From Eubacterium sp. (GTDB lineage Bacteria; Bacillota; Clostridia; Lachnospirales; Lachnospiraceae), in contig JAILAR010000094.1 of the NCBI GenBank assembly GCA_024681515.1, positions 1-44,584 of the forward strand: DNA of 44,584 nt. Reading direction: 5' to 3'. The translations under genes and the position numbers were made by a program. How positions within the stretch are numbered: the stretch's first letter is position 1; each line of letters opens with the position of its first letter. Positions 34,482-42,973 of this stretch are shown one piece after another. The notes beneath the pieces are model-generated. The model did not search any database. It saw nothing but the letters and a program-made list of their open reading frames with translations, and was not told where the DNA came from.

Positions 34482-34496
34482 GCAAATAGTATTTGC
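34482..34496. promoter_or_regulatory. 15-bp perfect palindrome, possible operator
   Basis: GCAAATAGTATTTGC: two 7-bp arms around one base, 35 bp upstream of the 128-residue protein gene. Size and symmetry suit a dimeric repressor. It lies in the 332-bp divergent region between this gene and the LytTR regulator; the rest of that region holds the LytTR tandem repeats and promoter. Confidence 0.45.
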
Positions 34497-34594
34497 TAAT
34501 TAACCTTTTTCTCTCCCTTGTGCATTATTCTACTCAAAAAAGACCCGCCCGCAAGGCCTTTGGCGTAAGTCTCCGGATTCTGTCCTAAACCGAT

Positions 34595-34634
34595 TTTTTG
34601 GCACGAATGGCGCATTTTTGGCACGAACGGCGCA
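34595..34634 (+). promoter_or_regulatory. Two tandem 20-bp repeats upstream of the LytTR regulator promoter
   Basis: The unit TTTTTGGCACGAATGGCGCA occurs twice head to tail with one mismatch (34608 against 34628). It ends 7 bp before the -35. Direct repeats about two helical turns apart before a promoter are the usual LytTR-domain operator layout, so autoregulation is likely. Confidence 0.65.
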
Positions 34635-34641
34635 TTTCTTA

Positions 34642-34670
34642 TTGCTTTTACCGCCCATTGATAGTATACT
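34642..34670 (+). promoter_or_regulatory. Promoter of the LytTR regulator gene
   Basis: -35 TTGCTT (34642-34647), 17 bp, -10 TATACT (34665-34670). The weak -35 fits a promoter that needs an activator bound at the tandem repeats. Confidence 0.55.
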
Positions 34671-34778
34671 TTCCACAGGTTATACCCTTGCTCACAGGCA
34701 CATCTTCAGGATGCCCGTCGCAGACAGATCCACCTGTCACATACGTATTACGAATTCAACCAGAACAGAGGAAATGCC

Positions 34779-35510
34779 ATGAATATAGCAATCGTTGATG
34801 ATGAACTCCTGGACATTCGGATCCTTGAGAAGTATCTTCAGATCTACGCTTCCCTGCATCAGACCTCAATTGAGATCGAAACCTTTCAGAATCCCGAGAA
34901 ATTTCTTGCCTCATATACACCATACAAATATACTGCCGTTTTCCTGGACATCTATATGCTCGGAACGGACGGCGTGACGATCGCAGGGAAGATTCGGGAG
35001 ATTGATTCGGAGGCCACCATCATCTTCCAGACCTCCAGTCCGGATCATATGCCTTCCGCATTCTCACTTCATGCCTATGACTATCTTCTTAAACCGGCAG
35101 AAAAGGAACGGATCTTCCAACTGATGGATGATATCACGCGGCAGGATACCAATGATGAAGAAAGCCTGCATTTTATGGAAGGAAAGACCGAATGCCGGAT
35201 CCTTTTCCGCGATATCGTCGGCATCCGTTCCAACGGTCATTATCTGCACATCACCGATAATGAACTGAATGAACACCGGAGCCGCATGACCTTCAGCGAG
35301 GCTGAGGCCGTGCTCTCACGGGACGGACGTTTTCTTCTGATCAATCGAGGCACCCTTGTAAATATGGAACATGTCACGGATTTCAGAAACGGGATCTGTG
35401 TGATCAAGGATGCGATCCACATGCCCTATAACGTGAAAAAACATAAAGAACTGGAACAAACGTACCAGAACTTTATGTTTTCCAAACTGAGAAAGACCAT
35501 GTCCCCGTAA
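34779..35510 (+). CDS. LytTR-family response regulator (AgrA/LytR type), orphan
   Basis: A 243-residue regulator. The receiver domain spans 1-120 with Asp7-Asp8, phospho-acceptor Asp57 in VFLDIYMLG, and Lys105 in YLLKPAEK. The LytTR DNA-binding domain (about 135-235) has FRDIVGIRSNGHYLHI and FLLINRGTLVNMEHV. GAGG lies eight bases before ATG. No histidine kinase is adjacent. It converges on the five-gene export operon with a 30-bp gap, and may control it, itself, or distant genes. Confidence 0.9.
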   Translation: MNIAIVDDELLDIRILEKYLQIYASLHQTSIEIETFQNPEKFLASYTPYKYTAVFLDIYMLGTDGVTIAGKIREIDSEATIIFQTSSPDHMPSAFSLHAYDYLLKPAEKERIFQLMDDITRQDTNDEESLHFMEGKTECRILFRDIVGIRSNGHYLHITDNELNEHRSRMTFSEAEAVLSRDGRFLLINRGTLVNMEHVTDFRNGICVIKDAIHMPYNVKKHKELEQTYQNFMFSKLRKTMSP

Positions 35511-35540
35511 TACTCCGGGCCGGCATTGGTTCTATGTTCA

Positions 35541-36614
35541 TCAATCTTTTGAAATGACGATCTTTCCGTCCACCACTTCCAGTTTCACGCGGTTGCCGTC
35601 GATGCCCACCTGTTCCCGGAGCTCCTTGGAGAGCTGCAGACGTCCGGCGCGGTCCATGATGACATACTCCTCGTGGGTCTCCTCGGTGCCTTTCTCGGCC
35701 ATTTCCTTCGCTGTTTCACCGGTCGGAGTCGATGCCTCGTCCTGTCCGTCCGCGAAGAGAGCGCCTTCGGCGATCTCCTCCACACTCCGTCTGGAGAGTG
35801 CATCGATCCGCTCTTTGTACGCGTCCTTGATGACACGCTCACTGCTGATCTTCCCGTCAGAGATCATGACCACACGGTCCACCTTATTTGCCAGACTGAT
35901 ATCATGAGTGACGATGATCACCGTCACGCCCTTCTCCCGGTTCAGCTTCCGGAAGAGATCCTGGATCATGGCAGAAGTTTTGGAATCCACCGCTCCCGTC
36001 GGTTCATCCGCAAGGATCAGGTCCGGATCCTGCATCAGAGACAGCGCGATGGCTACACGCTGCTGCTCACCGCCGGAAAGCATCCTGGGATAGCTGTCGG
36101 CCCGATGATCCATACCCACCTGGCGGAGCATTTCCATGGCCTTCTCACGCTTTTGCTTCTTGGACAGGCGAGAGAACATCAGGGGCATCTCCACATTCTG
36201 CACGGCCGTAAGATACGGCAGCAGGTTCTCGGCACTCTTCTGCCACACAAAACCTACCCGTTTCTCACGATATTCCATCATCTGACGTTCCGTCAGTTCG
36301 GACAGACTGATCCCGTCAAAGGTGATCCGCCCTGCACTGGGCCGTTCCAGGCCACCGATAATGTTCAGGAGGGTGGATTTGCCGGAGCCGGACTTACCGA
36401 TGATGGCAATCAGTTCCCCTTTCTCGATGGTGAGATCCAGTCCCTGCAGTGCCATGACCTCCAAATCGTCGGTCTTATAGATCTTTACAAGGCCGTCGCA
36501 GTCGATGAGCACGTTGGAACGTTCCTCATCCGCCGGAGATTCCTGTGTATCTTCCACCCGGATTTCCGTGATCTCTTCATTTTCAACTGACTCAATTACG
36601 TCATTTTTGTCCAT
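35541..36614 (-). CDS. ABC transporter ATPase with a C-terminal AbrB-like domain
   Basis: A 357-residue protein. Residues 1-35 are acidic. The ATPase of LolD/MacB type spans about 40-265: Walker A GKSGSGKST, Q-loop FVWQKSAENLLPYL, signature [15 protein letters not shown], Walker B LILADEPTGAVDS, and H-loop VTHDISLANKV. After a Glu/Thr-rich linker the last 43 residues (VIMDRAGRLQLSKELREQVG, then VKLEVVDGKIVI) match the swapped-hairpin AbrB/SpoVT/MazE pattern. The start at 36614 has AGAGGT six bases upstream. It is the last gene of the export operon, 33 bp after the first ATPase gene. The two ATPases may form a heterodimer under the single permease; this is inference. Confidence 0.88.
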   Translation of the reverse strand: MDKNDVIESVENEEITEIRVEDTQESPADEERSNVLIDCDGLVKIYKTDDLEVMALQGLDLTIEKGELIAIIGKSGSGKSTLLNIIGGLERPSAGRITFDGISLSELTERQMMEYREKRVGFVWQKSAENLLPYLTAVQNVEMPLMFSRLSKKQKREKAMEMLRQVGMDHRADSYPRMLSGGEQQRVAIALSLMQDPDLILADEPTGAVDSKTSAMIQDLFRKLNREKGVTVIIVTHDISLANKVDRVVMISDGKISSERVIKDAYKERIDALSRRSVEEIAEGALFADGQDEASTPTGETAKEMAEKGTEETHEEYVIMDRAGRLQLSKELREQVGIDGNRVKLEVVDGKIVISKD

Positions 36615-36647
36615 GTGATACCTCTGCAAACGTGACAGTTATTCGTC

Positions 36648-37436
36648 TTATCGGATCATTCCATCTTCGATCTCATACACCACATCTCCCAGTTCCATAA
36701 GTCCCGGATCGTGGGTCGTCATCACGATGGTGATCCCTTCCCGTTCAGCCAGTTCTTTGAAAAGCCGGGTGACCGCAAGACCTGCGGCCGTATCCAGTGC
36801 ACCTGTCGGCTCGTCCGCAAAAATGATCTCGGGACGATGAGCCATGGCACGGGCGATGGCAACTCTCTGCTGCTCACCACCGGAAAGCTGGGAAGGCATA
36901 TGCTTCATGCGTTCCGCCAGACCGACGGACGCCAGGGATTCTTTGATGCGTTCGTCCCGATTTCCCTTAAAGCCTGCTGTCCGAAGGCCGAAATCCACAT
37001 TTTCGTAAGCCGTCATGATAGGGATCAGCGCCACTGACTGGAACACAAAACCCATGTGATAGCGGCGGAGACGGTCGCGTTTTGCATCCGACAGCTCCGA
37101 GTAACGGATCTCCTCCGACTCCTCATGATCATCCGCATCGAACATTTTCCTGTCATCCCCATTGTTTGCACCGGTCTCTTCTACATCCGTCTTTAATGCG
37201 GCGGAAGTTTTCCCCTTCTTCTCCCTTCGCGCGCGGAACAGCACCTCTCCGGAGGTAGCGGGATCCAGCGCACTGAGGATATTCAGCAGCGTTGTCTTAC
37301 CCGAACCGGAACGGCCCTTGATGATGATCAGCTTCCCCTTGGGGAGCTCGATGCTGATGCCCCTGAGGACCGTCAGTTCCCCACCGCCCACCGGGAAGGA
37401 TCTGATGATATTCGTTGTTGTTAATATGTTATCCAT
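36648..37436 (-). CDS. ABC transporter ATPase with a charged insertion
   Basis: A 262-residue LolD/MacB-type ATPase: Walker [11 protein letters not shown]-loop [12 protein letters not shown], signature [15 protein letters not shown], Walker [14 protein letters not shown], and H-loop [10 protein letters not shown]. About 45 extra, highly charged residues ([16 protein letters not shown] and [10 protein letters not shown]) lie between Walker A and the Q-loop, in the family's variable strand region. The start at 37436 has GAGG five bases upstream; an ATG at 37469 lacks one. It lies 110 bp after the permease gene, and the gap holds dispersed repeat copy a4. Confidence 0.9.
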   Translation of the reverse strand: MDNILTTTNIIRSFPVGGGELTVLRGISIELPKGKLIIIKGRSGSGKTTLLNILSALDPATSGEVLFRARREKKGKTSAALKTDVEETGANNGDDRKMFDADDHEESEEIRYSELSDAKRDRLRRYHMGFVFQSVALIPIMTAYENVDFGLRTAGFKGNRDERIKESLASVGLAERMKHMPSQLSGGEQQRVAIARAMAHRPEIIFADEPTGALDTAAGLAVTRLFKELAEREGITIVMTTHDPGLMELGDVVYEIEDGMIR

Positions 37437-37485
37437 AGAAACCTCTATATTCGAATACACAGCCTGCATGTTGTCACTCGAGTGA

Positions 37486-37525
37486 TGGGATCCTTCGTCA
37501 TGCTACGCACTCCTCAGGATGACAT
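37486..37525 (-). repeat. Dispersed repeat copy a4 between permease and ATPase
   Basis: The minus strand reads CATGTCATCCTGAGGAGTG, then CGTAGCATGACGAAGGATCCCA. It has the same ends as copies a1-a3 but a longer, different centre. A palindrome CACTCGAGTG lies next to it. Confidence 0.65.
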
Positions 37526-37546
37526 GTTTCCCTGCCACTACTCCGC

Positions 37547-40393
37547 TTAGTCCTCACCCAGCTTCAGTGCCTCTGTGATCTTCATCCGACGGATGATCTG
37601 CCGGATAATGATGAAACATACAATGATGGACGCACCGATGATCACGCCCAGCCGCAGGAAGTCTGCGCCGGAAATATATGTCTCCAGTGAAACCGCATGC
37701 TTCTCCGGCAGGTAGACCACCGCGAAAAGCTTTGAGAACAGTTTCGTCGCAACGGATCCCGCACCGACGCCTGCCAGCACCGGTCCCAGGGACAGGAAAA
37801 TCTGCTCCAAAGTCAGCATCCGGTTCACCTCCCGCATGGAGATACCCATGGCACGGTAGATACCGAACAGCAGCCCACGGTCACGGATCGAGGTGATCCA
37901 GTGGATCAGATAACCGATGACACAAAGTAGCAGTGCCACCAGGAAGTCCAGCGTAAAGAGACCGTTTGTGATCTTGATCATGGAGGAAGCCTGCATCTCC
38001 CGAATCAGTTCCTCTGCACTGACCACGTTTTTCAGCGTTCTTCCGCCGTCCGCCAGCTTCGCCTCCAGATTCTCACGGATCTCTGTCTCAGAATGCGTGG
38101 TTCTCATCCATACACTGTATGGAGTTTTTTCAAAGGTTGCAACCTCACTTGCGTAGTTTGCAACGATCAGGAAGTTCTCCTTCTCCGTCATTTCTCCCTG
38201 CTCATTATATCCGTAGGTCACCGTCTGGTATCCCGGAAATGCATCCACGATCCCTACGATTTTTCCGGCAGACGCCGCATAGATATAGGTCGAATCCAGA
38301 GGTGAAAACCGCGAATATGTGATCGTATCGCCGATATTTAACTCGTATTTCTTTGCCAGGTTTCCGGAGATCAGGATGCCGTTGGTGGTCTGGGAGAGCT
38401 CATTCAGATAGTTGAACCAGTGTTCTTCCGTCAGTCCGTCCTGCAGCCGCGCCGTCTCACCGAACTCCTTTGTATTGACTGCCATCATGGTGCCGAATTC
38501 CTGTCCGGAGCGGCCCACATTGATCTGTACATGATCGTCCTTGATCACACGTGTCACCGACTCTGCCAGGCCTTCATCCACAAGACTCTGGAAGGCAGCA
38601 TAATCCGGCTCCTTGTATTTCCATTTCTGCGGAGTATCCTGGGACATGACACGGATCTGCCAGTTCTCCGTCACCACCATGTCCGCACCGGTATTGTACC
38701 GGATCCGGGCTTCCTGGTTGGCACTTACCGTCCGCGCCATATTTGCATTGAAGATACTCATGGCGATGGTCAGCACCAGGAACACCGAGATAACGCCGGC
38801 TCCCCGACGCGTCCGGATGATCTGCAGCAAAGCTGCATAGGTAGCAGGTTTAAAATGTTTCTGTCCGATCCGGAAGATCAGACGCACCAGATATGAGATC
38901 AGCCGCAGGATCAGAAGCCCGCAGGAGATCAGGAACAGGGTGGAATCCAGGAAGATCATGGGATCGATCCCCTTTCCGGAAAGCACCGACAGCTTCAGGC
39001 TGTCCAACTGTTTGGAATAATCATAAAGCAGATAAACAGAGAGTCCCAGAAGGACGATATCCACGAAGAACTTCTCCCAGAGCGGACTTCCGCTCTGCAC
39101 CTTCTGCCGCTTGGTCTCCACCACCGTGCTTTTGGACTGCGGGATCACCGGCAGCAGCATGATGAGGGCTGCCAAAAGAGCCGCAAGTCCCGAGATCAGT
39201 ACCATGTCTCCGTTCATTCCGTAACCGCGGACCGGCTCCGAAGAGAATTCCAGGAATCCGGTCACGGAAGCCGTAAGTCTTCCTACGCCGTATCCCAGAA
39301 GGAGCCCCGGGCCGAAGGCCACCGCTGCGATCAGAAGAGACTGGAGCAGGTACAGAAACAGGATCCTGGTCCGCTTCATGCCACGGCTGTGCAGCATGGC
39401 GATCTCCGTCCGCTCGCTGTTTACGATCCGCACCGAGATCATTCCGATGAAGAGTACCACCAGCAAAAGCAGGGGGATCGAGATCGCATACAGCGCAGCC
39501 TTCACCGAGGTCTGCTTCTGACGGGCCTGTACCAGGGACACGGAAATGTTCTCTGTCAGGTCCTCATCCATTTCACGGAACTGAGCGAGATAGCTCTCGG
39601 CTGCATCTGCATTTTCAACGGTCAGTCTGCGATAATCATAGAAACGTGTGGTCTCATAAAGGATCTTCTCCACCTGATGCTTCTCTATGATCGTACTGAA
39701 ATCCTCAGGTTCCACATAAATCATCAGCCCGTTCTGCTGCAGGCTCTTATGCCAATAATAATCCTCGTAGCCGCCTTCCTCCACGATACCCACAATGTGG
39801 AATACGATATCCGGCATGTCCTTGCCGCCCAGTTCATGCATAGTCAGCGTTTCGCCCACAACAAGGTGATCCACGTCCATATCATACCGGCTGACAAGGC
39901 AGGGATAATGATTTTCTCCCAATGCTTCCAGTTCACTGCGGACCTTCTGATCGTTCGGCCATGCTCCGTCCAGCAGATTGAAATGCCCTGTGTCATAGCC
40001 GCCGTTCATAAAGCCCACATCCAGATATCCGTCGATACCACGGTAAGAGAACTCTGCCCGACGCCCTTTGATCCAGGCCACCTGCTGGGAGGAAAGCACG
40101 GGGATCCCCAGATACCTGTCCCAGGTAGACTCATAGCCGGACATCTTCTCCGTTACGCCCTCCGCTGCCGGGGTGGATCCATCCGGAAGCCAGGTTCCCG
40201 TCTTGTTGATCCGTGCCGGATACTCGCCGCTCTCCTCGCTTGCACTGATAAACTCGCTCTGGATCACCCGATCGAGAGAACCCTTGCGAAGCATCAGGAT
40301 CACACCGAAAACCGCGATCATGGAGATCACACCTACCATGAGTGCAATGTAGAGACGATATTTATTTTTGATCTTGGTAAGTATAAATCTCAC
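37547..40393 (-). CDS. ABC transporter permease, FtsX/MacB type (948 residues)
   Basis: A large permease. TM1 lies near 15-35, an extracellular MacB-like domain about 40-300, and an FtsX block about 305-430. A hydrophobic segment and linker with VVETKRQKVQSG follow, then more TM near 450-500, a second extracellular domain about 560-800, and a terminal FtsX block about 820-940 with IYRAMGISMREVNRML. One gene therefore carries both half-permeases. The start is GTG 40393, which overlaps the adaptor stop codon (GTGA), and AAGGTGG lies upstream, so it is translationally coupled to the adaptor. Confidence 0.88.
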   Translation of the reverse strand: MRFILTKIKNKYRLYIALMVGVISMIAVFGVILMLRKGSLDRVIQSEFISASEESGEYPARINKTGTWLPDGSTPAAEGVTEKMSGYESTWDRYLGIPVLSSQQVAWIKGRRAEFSYRGIDGYLDVGFMNGGYDTGHFNLLDGAWPNDQKVRSELEALGENHYPCLVSRYDMDVDHLVVGETLTMHELGGKDMPDIVFHIVGIVEEGGYEDYYWHKSLQQNGLMIYVEPEDFSTIIEKHQVEKILYETTRFYDYRRLTVENADAAESYLAQFREMDEDLTENISVSLVQARQKQTSVKAALYAISIPLLLLVVLFIGMISVRIVNSERTEIAMLHSRGMKRTRILFLYLLQSLLIAAVAFGPGLLLGYGVGRLTASVTGFLEFSSEPVRGYGMNGDMVLISGLAALLAALIMLLPVIPQSKSTVVETKRQKVQSGSPLWEKFFVDIVLLGLSVYLLYDYSKQLDSLKLSVLSGKGIDPMIFLDSTLFLISCGLLILRLISYLVRLIFRIGQKHFKPATYAALLQIIRTRRGAGVISVFLVLTIAMSIFNANMARTVSANQEARIRYNTGADMVVTENWQIRVMSQDTPQKWKYKEPDYAAFQSLVDEGLAESVTRVIKDDHVQINVGRSGQEFGTMMAVNTKEFGETARLQDGLTEEHWFNYLNELSQTTNGILISGNLAKKYELNIGDTITYSRFSPLDSTYIYAASAGKIVGIVDAFPGYQTVTYGYNEQGEMTEKENFLIVANYASEVATFEKTPYSVWMRTTHSETEIRENLEAKLADGGRTLKNVVSAEELIREMQASSMIKITNGLFTLDFLVALLLCVIGYLIHWITSIRDRGLLFGIYRAMGISMREVNRMLTLEQIFLSLGPVLAGVGAGSVATKLFSKLFAVVYLPEKHAVSLETYISGADFLRLGVIIGASIIVCFIIIRQIIRRMKITEALKLGED

Positions 40394-42906
40394 TCGACTA
40401 CCACCTTATCTCCGATGTCTACACCTGAAAGGAGCAGCTTCTCATCTCCGGGGAGGTTGCTCTCATACACCGTTACCGTCTGCCGTACCAGTCCGCCCTC
40501 GGTGATCTTCCACACAAAGTTCACCGTCTTATCCGTAGCCGCGTCCTTCTCGCTGTACACCGCTCTGGAAGGCACCGTGATCCCGCTTCGGATGAATCGT
40601 CCCTGGAAGCCGGCAACCGCCGAAGGCATACCGTCATCGTAATAGGAATCGTCATCCATTTTCACAAAGAACTGCTCTGCCTGACCGGCGCTGTACTGTG
40701 CGGAGCTGGTCATATGCTCCTTGCCGTTTCGGGTAAACAGGTACGCCTTATTCGGATTTCCGTTTACTGCCACACAGGTTCCCATGTAGGTCTTGTCATC
40801 CGTCTTCAGCTCGATCCGCTGCCCAGGCTTTGCCGCCGTCTGGCTTACCTGTCCCCGGGCCTTCGGCATGCTGATCCGAAGAAGCTTCTCGCCCTCCCGG
40901 TTCACGGTGAAGAGATACTGTCCTTTATAAACGGACGTATTCTCCTGCAGCGCGATCTGTCCCATGGTACCTTCCGCTTTGGCATTGACCGTTACATGCC
41001 CGTCCGTTCCCGAACCCACATTCATTTCCGATATCTGCTTTGTCAGGTCACTGCGATTATCGGAATACTCACTTTCCGCCAGCTTACGCTCCAATCGCAG
41101 GATCTCCAGATCCGCAGTGCAGATCTCCTTCACATAGAGGCTGTCTCGGTAAGCCTGAAGCTCCTCAATAGTCGGTTCACCGGAATCCTCCGAACTGTCT
41201 GTATCTGTGGTCTGATCCGTATCTTCCACACCGTCCGTATCCGTGGTCTGGTCCATATCTTCCACACCATCCGGGTCTGTGGTCTGATCCTTATCTTCCG
41301 CACCATCCGGGTCTGTGGTCTGGTCCGTATCTCCCACTCCGTCCGTAAATGTAGTTTGATCCGTATCTGCCGTATTCTCCGGCTCTGTGGTTTGACTCGT
41401 GTCCGGTTTGTTCTCCATACTCCGATTGCTTCCCGGCTTCACCGGCGCCGGACTGTTCTCTGCTTCCGCAATGGCCGCTTTGAGTTCCGCCTCTCTGGCA
41501 TCATAGCCCTTCATCTGAGCTGCATGACTATTATCCAGATCGGTAAGGCGGTTCTTCAGCTCCGCCATCTCCCCCTTTCCCTTGGGGATCTCGATCTCCA
41601 GAAGCTCCTGCCCCTTCTCAACCTTATCATTCAATGCGACCGAAAGCTTCGTCAGCGATCCGGTGTAATCCGACAGATACAGGTCATGCTCCGTCAGCAG
41701 CATGGAGATCGCTTCCGCGTAAAACTCCTCCACGTAATCCTTCGAAGCCACCTCATACTCCCTGTATTTCACGGGGATCACGGACTTATTGTCATAGAAG
41801 ACCAGTTCGCCCTCCTCAAGTCCGGAGATCACCTCCGTGTAAAGCGAATCCACGGCTCCCACTTCCAGGTTCCGGCGCTCCTGCTCACCGTCAGCATTTT
41901 TAACGTAACAGTAGTACAGCTCGCCTTCCCGGTAGAGAGAATCATTTTCGATGGAAATGACATCGGTGCAGCTCTTCTTCCGGAAGTAGATAGGGATCGT
42001 CGCTCCGATCTCCATTTTGACTCCTTCTGCCCGGAAACGCACCTGCGGATACACGGAGATCGTGTCCGCGTAACTCATTTCCTTCGTGGAGAAGGGATAC
42101 TCCGTAACTGCCAGCTTTTTGCCGTCCACAAGGATGTATTTGTCTTCGTAATTCGCGTATTTATATGCATTGCTCAATGTGCCGATCTCGATATACAGAT
42201 CGTCATAATCCGAGATGACTGCGATATTCTCATTTTGCTGAACATAGTTTGTTGCGGAAATGTCCTTCAGGAAGGTCACATATCCGCTGTGCGGTGCATA
42301 GAAGGTCAGGTTCTTCTTCTCTTCCCGCAGTTTGCTCAGTTCCTTATTGATGGATGCTTTCGCAGTATCCACGGATTTTTGGCCATAGCGGAGGTTTTCC
42401 TTCTCCACCCGTAACTGCGTATCCAGCGCCGCTGCCTCTTCCGTGAAACCGGCTTCCAGGGCCGCCTTCTTCTGCCAGCCCATCCTCTGTTCTTCCAGTT
42501 CGAAGATCTTCGCTTCAATGGAGTTCTGAGAAGACATACTGTCCAGCTGCTGATTCAGTGCCTTGATCTGTTCATCGATCTGACGGGTATCGCCGGTTGC
42601 AATGAGATCTCCCTCTTCCACATAGTCCCCCGGCTGTACCTCCAGCCGGTAGATCTCGAACGGCTTCTCCGCAAAGACCGGATATGGCATGGCAACCACA
42701 GTTCCTTCCAGCATGGTAGTATCACCGATGTCCCGGCGCTTCACCGGCCGGTAGGATTCCGTGATGCCCGCCGGTTCCAGAAGTTCCGGCGCATCTACCG
42801 CCGTCTTGGTTCCGCAGGCCGTAAAGGTTCCGCCGAGCATGCCGAGGCAGAGAACAAAGGCAAGCGTTCGCTTCGGTATGAAATTGTGAAATGGCTTACG
42901 TTTCAT
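40390..42906 (-). CDS. Membrane-fusion adaptor lipoprotein that appears to hold two adaptor modules
   Basis: An 838-residue exported protein. A signal peptide (LAFVLCLGMLGGTFTAC) ends at a possible lipobox Cys. Module 1 (about 60-390) has a lipoyl-like half (VQPGDYVEEGDLIATGD), a coiled-coil hairpin (about 110-200), the second lipoyl half (FYAPHSGYVTFL) and a beta-barrel. Module 2 (about 395-838) repeats the plan: YTGSLTKLSVALNDKVEKGQ, a coiled coil interrupted by an acidic repeat (about 500-580), then VTVNAKAEGTMGQIAL, barrel, and LLSGVDIGDKVVVE at the end. Single-module relatives (MacA, YknX) are about 350-400 residues. GAGGA precedes ATG 42906. It follows the first adaptor gene by 67 bp, and the gap is a GC-rich hairpin. 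Confidence 0.83.
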   Translation of the reverse strand: MKRKPFHNFIPKRTLAFVLCLGMLGGTFTACGTKTAVDAPELLEPAGITESYRPVKRRDIGDTTMLEGTVVAMPYPVFAEKPFEIYRLEVQPGDYVEEGDLIATGDTRQIDEQIKALNQQLDSMSSQNSIEAKIFELEEQRMGWQKKAALEAGFTEEAAALDTQLRVEKENLRYGQKSVDTAKASINKELSKLREEKKNLTFYAPHSGYVTFLKDISATNYVQQNENIAVISDYDDLYIEIGTLSNAYKYANYEDKYILVDGKKLAVTEYPFSTKEMSYADTISVYPQVRFRAEGVKMEIGATIPIYFRKKSCTDVISIENDSLYREGELYYCYVKNADGEQERRNLEVGAVDSLYTEVISGLEEGELVFYDNKSVIPVKYREYEVASKDYVEEFYAEAISMLLTEHDLYLSDYTGSLTKLSVALNDKVEKGQELLEIEIPKGKGEMAELKNRLTDLDNSHAAQMKGYDAREAELKAAIAEAENSPAPVKPGSNRSMENKPDTSQTTEPENTADTDQTTFTDGVGDTDQTTDPDGAEDKDQTTDPDGVEDMDQTTDTDGVEDTDQTTDTDSSEDSGEPTIEELQAYRDSLYVKEICTADLEILRLERKLAESEYSDNRSDLTKQISEMNVGSGTDGHVTVNAKAEGTMGQIALQENTSVYKGQYLFTVNREGEKLLRISMPKARGQVSQTAAKPGQRIELKTDDKTYMGTCVAVNGNPNKAYLFTRNGKEHMTSSAQYSAGQAEQFFVKMDDDSYYDDGMPSAVAGFQGRFIRSGITVPSRAVYSEKDAATDKTVNFVWKITEGGLVRQTVTVYESNLPGDEKLLLSGVDIGDKVVVE
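41195..41400 (-). repeat. 36-bp tandem repeats in the large adaptor gene
   Basis: GTGGTCTG-like units recur every 36 bp (41207, 41243, 41279, 41315, 41351, 41387). They encode 12-residue units of the form xEDxDQTTDxDG, about five copies. They are acidic and probably disordered, and are inserted in the coiled-coil arm of module 2. Confidence 0.85.
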
Positions 42907-42914
42907 CTATTATC

Positions 42915-42970
42915 CTCTTCACTATTCGCGGCCACGGCGGCCGCAGCCCGTCTGCTTCGCATCCGTCGCC
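42915..42970 (-). repeat. GC-rich hairpin between the two adaptor genes, divergent leader motif copy b6
   Basis: The minus strand reads GCGGCC-gccgt-GGCCGC followed by GAATAGTGAAGAGGA, which contains the ribosome binding site. Outer arms CGCGGC and GCCGCG can also pair. Position and plan match the b family, but the sequence after the hairpin is diverged. Confidence 0.4.
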
Positions 42971-42973
42971 GCG

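Noticed and set aside
40714-42414. Plus-strand ORF of 566 codons
   Set aside because: It is antisense to the large adaptor gene, with no recognisable domain and no ribosome binding site.
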